Positions 37,049 through 41,555 of a stretch of 41,555 nt of DNA are shown here, in pieces. Below the pieces are notes generated by a model. It was not told where the DNA came from, did no database searches, and was given only the letters and a program-made list of their open reading frames with translations. Source of the DNA: Paenibacillus contaminans (GTDB taxonomy: Bacteria > Bacillota > Bacilli > Paenibacillales > NBRC-103111). The DNA lies in NCBI RefSeq assembly GCF_003285015.1, contig NZ_QMFB01000004.1, positions 412,027-453,581 on the forward strand. Direction: 5' to 3'. The position numbers and the translations under genes are program-made. Positions within the stretch are counted from its first letter, which is position 1; each line of letters begins with the position of its first letter.

Positions 37049-37410
37049 GGTTTGGGTGCTCGTGGCCTTATACGAACCCGCCCATTCCACTGCGGATTCT
37101 CTCATGAAAAGCGCGGGCAGAAAACCTTAGATCATACGCGGTCAAGGTTTCCGCACCGCGCGCCTCCCGGCGCGCGGTGCCGTCGCGGCACGCGGTGCTC
37201 GGTCACGTCGGCGGTCAAACCTCGTGCGGGTGCTATTGTGCCTCATAAGAACCATCGCTTTGTGGACGGCATTTTCATGACATGTGTGGGCGGCAAAACT
37301 TAGATCATATGCGGTCAAGGTTCTAGCAACTCTAATTGTCCGAAAACGTCTGCTTTGTGCGAACTCATACCGTTTCATGAACGGAGCTTCCGGCCCAAAC
37401 ACCTTGTCAG
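37049..37410. repeat. Degenerate direct repeats with conserved GCGGTCAAGGTT ends
   Basis: A segment of about 100 bp (about 37050-37150) is repeated in diverged form at about 37222-37322. Shared blocks are GGTGCT, CATGA and TTAGATCATAYGCGGTCAAG. A third weaker copy lacking the conserved end may follow to about 37405. The octamer GCGGTCAA recurs at 36967, 37023, 37138, 37211 and 37311. Confidence 0.6.
37153..37180. repeat. GC-rich 12-bp perfect hairpin
   Basis: GCACCGCGCGCC/GGCGCGCGGTGC with loop TCCC lies between the two degenerate repeats. It is very stable, but no T tract follows, so it is not an ordinary terminator. Confidence 0.85.
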
Positions 37411-37489
37411 CCCGTTATTTCGCTGTGGAATACGCACATTGATCACTTAGCATTCCAAACAAACAAAAAAATCACAGGAGGAAGATCGG

Positions 37490-40400
37490 ATGAAAAAAAG
37501 ATTGCTAATTATTGCGACGCTGATCGCATTAACTGCTTCCTATACGAGCGTCCATGCCGCAGATCGGGTCGATCCGACGACGCGGAAGTACGATATTTTG
37601 CAAAATGCCGGTATTTTCAACGGCTTTGAGGACGGGTCGGCCAGGCTCGACCTGTCGATGACGCGCGAACAATTCGCCGCTGTCATCACCCGTCTGTGGA
37701 AGCTCGACGAAACAACCGCCAGAGACTATAACGATGTGGACCCGAACCGCTGGTCGAGCGGCGCTATCGGGGCGGTAACGAAAGCCGGTTTTATGAACGG
37801 TGTCGACGAAGGCGTGTTCGGCCCCGAACAAACGGTAACGATCGAGCAGCTGGCAACGATTCTCGTGCGGGCGCTGGGTTATGACGACAGCGACAAAATT
37901 CCGCCTAACGTTAACAAAGGAACGATGAGCGATTGGGCGATCCCCTACATCGATAAAGCGGTGGCGAGCGGGTATATTTCTTTTTATGGAGACTACCGGA
38001 AAATTGCCACCAGGGCGGAGCTTGTCGAGTCGTCTTTCGTCGCGTACAACAAGCTCAAAGGCGATAACGTACCGAATCCGAACGAATCGCTCACCGTCGT
38101 TTCGTCGCGGGCGGTAAACGATCGCCGGATTGAAGTGACATTCAGCGACAACGTTACTCAGCAGTACGATCTTAACTTTTTGCTGATTGCCGGAAAACCT
38201 TCCGAAGTCGATATTATGTACAAAGATAAACCTTTCCGGATTACCGTAACCTTGAGCTCTTCGGGAAACGGAAACACGGGCTCCCAGCCGGGGAACGCGG
38301 CAAAAACACTCTGGATCGAAAGCGCGGAGCCGCTGACGAACAACAAGGTAAAGCTTGTTTTGCTCGAGCCGGTCGAAGCGGCGGAGCTGTCCTCTATTTC
38401 GATCGTATCGGCGGGCGGCTCCCGGCTACCCGTGCGCGACATGCTCGTAGGCAAAGACCGCTCAACCGTCATCGCCGTAACCGACGAAATGACGGAAGGC
38501 GTCAAATACACGTTGACATCCGGCGGCCGCTCGTTTACGTATACGGGCCTCGGCGTTGACAAAACGAAACCGCTCATCGAATCCGTACAGGTCAATCCGA
38601 ATGCAACCGTAACGGTCAAGTTTAACGAACCCGTAGATGAAGCGACGGCAACCGACCCGGCCAAATATGCAATTCGAGATCTGAGCGTACAGCAGGCCGA
38701 GCTGTCGAAAGACGGTAAGACAGTCACCTTAATAACGCTCCCGCAAAAAGAAAATTACCGTTATTATTTGACCGTTTCGGGGATTAGCGACTTATCCGGC
38801 AATGTCATGACTCCTCGCGCCGGCCTGTTTTTCAACGGGATCGTCGATCGTGTCAAGCCCGAGTTCCTTACGGTAGCCAACTTCAGCCAGACGGAAATAT
38901 CGTTGTTCTTCAGCGAACGTTTAAGCCCGAACGGGATCGGCAATTTAGCCAACTATGCGATCGATAACGGACTCCAAGTAACGAGTGCAAGACTTTCGGA
39001 GGACGGAAACTGGGTGCATCTTACGACAACGAAGCAAACGCGCGAAACGGCGTACAACATTACCGTCAAACAGCTGCAAGATATAAACGGCAATATGATG
39101 TCGGAAAAATCCAATATGTTCATCGGCATTACGGATAACGAGCCGCCGAAGGTTCAATCCGCAGTCGTGATGCCGGATCAGTCGATCAGGTTGACGTTTA
39201 ACGAAAAGGTAACGAGAGCCTCGGCGGAAAACCTGGCCAACTATACCGTTTCTAACGGGGTAACCGTACAAAAAGCATTGCTCGATAGAGACAGTCAGTC
39301 GCTTACCTTGTTCACTTCCCGTACGACGGCTGGAACCATCTATCAATTGTCGGTTTCTGGCGTTGCCGATTTGGCGGGGAATGTTTTGCATACCGATAAC
39401 GCGCTGACATTTGCGGGCAACCCCGATATCGAGCCGCCCGTTCTGCAATCGGCCAGCTTTTATGCTTCGACGGTGCTGTTGACCTTCAGCGAGGAGCTTG
39501 ATCCCGTCTCGGCGGAAACCTTAGCGAATTACCGGTTCGACAAGGGACTTGGGCAAGCGATCAACGCAACCTACAATGATATCGCCAAAACGGTGACGCT
39601 TACGACTAACGCGCCGTCGCCGGGCACTCCCTACTCGCTTTCCATTTCCGGCGTCAAGGACCGTGCGGGCAATACGATCGTCCCTGTTAATCACTCCTTC
39701 ACGGCAAAGCAGTCATTATCGGTGCTTTCGGCAACCGGAATCAGTCACAATTCCGTCTGGCTCGAGTTCAACCGCGACATCAAGCCCGAGGAGCTCGTTC
39801 TGCTGCGCGCCGAATTGATGAACAGCGATTACGACCGTTTCGGAAGCTCGAAGCCGCTCATTACGAGCATTATTACGCCTGTTACCGACAAGCGCAAGGT
39901 GAACGTCCGTTTTCAATTGAGCGGCAACCCGAATCCGTATTTATTCCGCAGCGGCACGTCCTACCAGCTGAAAATAAGCGGACCGCAGGAGCTTGTTACG
40001 TCGAACAACGCCAATATTGTTTCGTTCACAGGCGTACAGACGACCAACACGAATCCTTATGTGACAGCGATTAAAGCAGCCGATAACGCGACCGTGCATA
40101 TGACTTTCAGCCAGCCGGTCAAAAACGTGCGCCACGGGTTGTTTACGATCGTCGATGCCAAAGGCAATCAACTGCCCGTCCTCGGCGACAACATAAACGA
40201 TCCTAGCGCTATCGTCAGCGAGGCCGTTCTCTATCTTGGGGCAACGCCTGCAGCCGGAGCCGTCTATACGCTATCGTTCGCGCCGGGCATAACGGATGCA
40301 TCCGGTCTCACGCCGTTCCGGACGATCGATCCGGACAACCGGAAAGCGTATAAGGTCATGTTCGGCGGCATCGGCGAAGCGAATAAACCGCCGAGAATGT

Positions 40401-41029
40401 TGACGGCCGGAGCTACCGACGCCCATACGTTCGATATTCATTTCAGCGAAGCGGTTCTGAATGCCGAAAGGGCGACGTATACGATAACCGACACGACGGA
40501 CGGTACGGTCACGACGATTACGCCGGGCGTCAATGCCAAAATCGTCGCATCCAAAAATATGAGCAGCGTGACTGTTTTCCTGAAATCGTCGCTGCCGTCG
40601 CCGATGAAAAACGGCCGCATTTACAAGGTCGGTTACAATCCTGCGTCGGGAACGATAACGGATAAGCAGTCGCTGCGCCTCGAAGCCGCAAACGGGGCGA
40701 ACGAAGCGTTGATGGCCGGTAATGAAAACACGCACAGCGCACCGGCCATCGAAGCGGCAGCCGCTTCGGGAACGACCGTGACCGTGTTGTTGAGCAGGCC
40801 GCTTGACGCCGCTGTCCCGCTGAACAATGCGATGGAAATTTGGATAGACGGCGCACGGACGATGCCAAGCGCAGTGTTCGCGGAAGACCGGATTCTGACA
40901 TTTACGGTTCCAAGCCTAAAATCCGGCAAAAGCGGCGAAATCCGCATCGCCGAAGGGAATGCGGCGCTTCTTACCGACTACAATGGCAAAGCGATCGCAC
41001 CTGTTAGCTTCAAATTTATGACGAACTGA
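37490..41029 (+). CDS. S-layer-homology surface protein with bacterial Ig-like repeats
   Basis: The 1179-aa protein has a signal peptide (MKKRLLIIATLIALTASYTS, cleavage near VHA-AD). Three SLH-type segments follow (about 28-70, 75-130 and 143-188: DLSMTREQFAAVITRLW, FGPEQTVTIEQLATILVRAL, TRAELVESSFVAYNKL), which would fix it to the cell wall polymer. Residues about 355-740 contain four SbsA-type Ig-like domains of about 95 residues with the recurring pattern PPxVxSA, TFSExxxxxSAxxLANY and SVSGVxDxAGN. More divergent beta domains continue to the end. The ATG has AGGAGGAAG upstream and a terminator follows, so it is a single gene. It may be an S-layer or surface adhesion component; no enzymatic domain is seen. 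Confidence 0.93.
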   Translation: MKKRLLIIATLIALTASYTSVHAADRVDPTTRKYDILQNAGIFNGFEDGSARLDLSMTREQFAAVITRLWKLDETTARDYNDVDPNRWSSGAIGAVTKAGFMNGVDEGVFGPEQTVTIEQLATILVRALGYDDSDKIPPNVNKGTMSDWAIPYIDKAVASGYISFYGDYRKIATRAELVESSFVAYNKLKGDNVPNPNESLTVVSSRAVNDRRIEVTFSDNVTQQYDLNFLLIAGKPSEVDIMYKDKPFRITVTLSSSGNGNTGSQPGNAAKTLWIESAEPLTNNKVKLVLLEPVEAAELSSISIVSAGGSRLPVRDMLVGKDRSTVIAVTDEMTEGVKYTLTSGGRSFTYTGLGVDKTKPLIESVQVNPNATVTVKFNEPVDEATATDPAKYAIRDLSVQQAELSKDGKTVTLITLPQKENYRYYLTVSGISDLSGNVMTPRAGLFFNGIVDRVKPEFLTVANFSQTEISLFFSERLSPNGIGNLANYAIDNGLQVTSARLSEDGNWVHLTTTKQTRETAYNITVKQLQDINGNMMSEKSNMFIGITDNEPPKVQSAVVMPDQSIRLTFNEKVTRASAENLANYTVSNGVTVQKALLDRDSQSLTLFTSRTTAGTIYQLSVSGVADLAGNVLHTDNALTFAGNPDIEPPVLQSASFYASTVLLTFSEELDPVSAETLANYRFDKGLGQAINATYNDIAKTVTLTTNAPSPGTPYSLSISGVKDRAGNTIVPVNHSFTAKQSLSVLSATGISHNSVWLEFNRDIKPEELVLLRAELMNSDYDRFGSSKPLITSIITPVTDKRKVNVRFQLSGNPNPYLFRSGTSYQLKISGPQELVTSNNANIVSFTGVQTTNTNPYVTAIKAADNATVHMTFSQPVKNVRHGLFTIVDAKGNQLPVLGDNINDPSAIVSEAVLYLGATPAAGAVYTLSFAPGITDASGLTPFRTIDPDNRKAYKVMFGGIGEANKPPRMLTAGATDAHTFDIHFSEAVLNAERATYTITDTTDGTVTTITPGVNAKIVASKNMSSVTVFLKSSLPSPMKNGRIYKVGYNPASGTITDKQSLRLEAANGANEALMAGNENTHSAPAIEAAAASGTTVTVLLSRPLDAAVPLNNAMEIWIDGARTMPSAVFAEDRILTFTVPSLKSGKSGEIRIAEGNAALLTDYNGKAIAPVSFKFMTN

Positions 41030-41194
41030 ACGACTGCAGCAGCTAACCACAAAGAACTTTCCCTCATTATGAAGGAGGGTTCTTTGTTTTTCGGCATAAC
41101 ACCAAAAGCATGCGCTTAATTTTAGGCTCGACATAAAATCGTGTATGCGGCAGTCGAGGATGACTCACCGCATATGCGAGGTGATGCAAGCTCT
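41030..41194. other. Intergenic stretch between the surface protein and the 51-bp array
   Basis: After the terminator there is a near-palindrome around CGCATATGCG (about 41170-41179) and an ATGCGG/CCGCAT pair (41144-41174). No gene is seen. Confidence 0.5.
41049..41091 (+). terminator. Terminator after the SLH/Ig-like gene
   Basis: CAAAGAAC pairs with GTTCTTTG and the inner CCCTC with GAGGG, with a small bulge; TTTTTC follows. The gene stop lies about 20 bp upstream. Confidence 0.85.
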
Positions 41195-41501
41195 CAACCG
41201 AATGTAGCTGAAATATCATATACATTGGCTCCTTACGCGGCTGTTCAACTGAAATGTAGCTGAAAATTCATATACATTGGTACCTTACGCAGCTGTTCGA
41301 CCGAATGTAGCTGAAAATTCATATACATTGGTACCTTACGCGGCTGTTCAACCGAATGTAGCTGAAATATCATATACGTTGGCTCCTTACGCAGCTGTTC
41401 AACCGAATGTAGCTGAAATATCATATACGTTCGCTCCTTATGCGGCTGTTCAACCGAATGTAGCTGAAATATCATATACGTTGGCTCCTGACGCGGCTGT
41501 T
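41195..41501. repeat. Tandem array of a 51-bp repeat, six copies
   Basis: Units begin CAACCGAATGTAGCTG and end GCGGCTGTT or GCAGCTGTT. They lie at 41195-41245, 41246-41297 (one extra base), 41298-41348, 41349-41399, 41400-41450 and 41451-41501. A partial seventh copy fades out near 41519. The period is a multiple of three, so frames stay open on both strands (41277-41519 plus, 41245-41475 minus) without any gene-like start. Confidence 0.93.
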
Positions 41502-41530
41502 CGACCGATTCCAGTCTGAAAAATCAAATT

Positions 41531-41555
41531 CCCCCCCCCCCCCCCCCCCCCCCCC
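41531..41555. repeat. Run of 25 C residues at the window end
   Basis: The sequence ends in an uninterrupted C tract directly after the 51-bp array. It may be a real homopolymer or an assembly or sequencing artefact at a contig end; the window cannot decide. Confidence 0.9.

Larger units (their letters stand above)
35624..37489. other. 1.87-kb repeat-rich noncoding region
   Basis: No gene with a ribosome site and a recognisable product is found. The open frames within it are either short (a 71-codon minus frame at 35756-35971, a 60-codon minus frame at 36021-36203) or are created by a tandem repeat whose period is a multiple of three. The region holds paired hairpins at 35778-35839, a 72-bp array, a 20-bp palindrome, an inverted-repeat element and degenerate GCGGTCAA repeats, annotated separately. 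Confidence 0.65.

Noticed and set aside
41245..41519. Open frames of about 76-80 codons on both strands in the 51-bp array
   Set aside because: Again a by-product of a repeat period divisible by three; no start signals.

Overview
The window looks like a chromosomal piece from a Gram-positive, spore-former-type Firmicute of the Paenibacillus/Cohnella group. The grounds are AGGAGG-type ribosome binding sites with frequent TTG and GTG starts, S-layer-homology surface proteins, LipO/LplB/YtcP-type sugar ABC importers without their own ATPase, a Bacillus-style rhamnose operon with a fused RhaEW enzyme, and YkvI, SIMPL and DedA proteins. The genus is inferred, not proven.

Region 1 (1-13.9 kb, minus strand) is a carbohydrate locus. 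Reading in the direction of transcription it encodes an SDR oxidoreductase, a sugar-binding lipoprotein, two ABC permeases, a DUF4838 protein without a signal peptide, a second DUF4838 protein anchored to the cell wall by SLH domains, a 650-aa glycosidase-like protein of unknown family, and the start of a sugar phosphate isomerase/epimerase. A divergent AraC regulator (13.9-14.8 kb) probably controls it. No characterised enzyme names the substrate, so this is the best candidate for an undescribed system.

Region 2 (14.8-21.9 kb) begins with a frameshifted AraC remnant and a tRNA-Leu(CAG). Housekeeping and accessory genes follow: cbiZ (cobinamide salvage) coupled to a 66-aa protein and divergent from a FadR-type regulator, a cystathionine synthase/lyase-family PLP enzyme, two small proteins, xpt, and a lipoprotein whose leader starts with four 12-bp tandem repeats. 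A decayed carbohydrate-binding-domain tail lies at 21.65-21.80 kb.

Region 3 (21.9-28.1 kb, minus strand) is an L-rhamnose operon: rhaEW, a sensory-rhodopsin-transducer (ASRT) family gene, rhaA, rhaB and a DeoR-type regulator. Most joints are 4-bp overlaps. L-rhamnose is isomerised by RhaA, phosphorylated by RhaB, cleaved by the aldolase half of RhaEW, and the lactaldehyde is processed by the dehydrogenase half. No rhamnose transporter or RhaM mutarotase is present.

Region 4 (28.2-35.6 kb) holds a two-gene ABC exporter divergent from the rhamnose operon, a SIMPL-domain protein, a DedA protein, a YkvI-type membrane protein and two small membrane proteins.

Region 5 (35.6-41.6 kb) is a repeat-rich noncoding stretch of about 1.9 kb (72-bp tandem array, 20-bp palindrome, a 138-bp element with 22-bp perfect inverted ends, degenerate GCGGTCAA repeats), a large SLH plus Ig-like surface protein, and a 51-bp tandem array that runs into 25 C residues at the window end.
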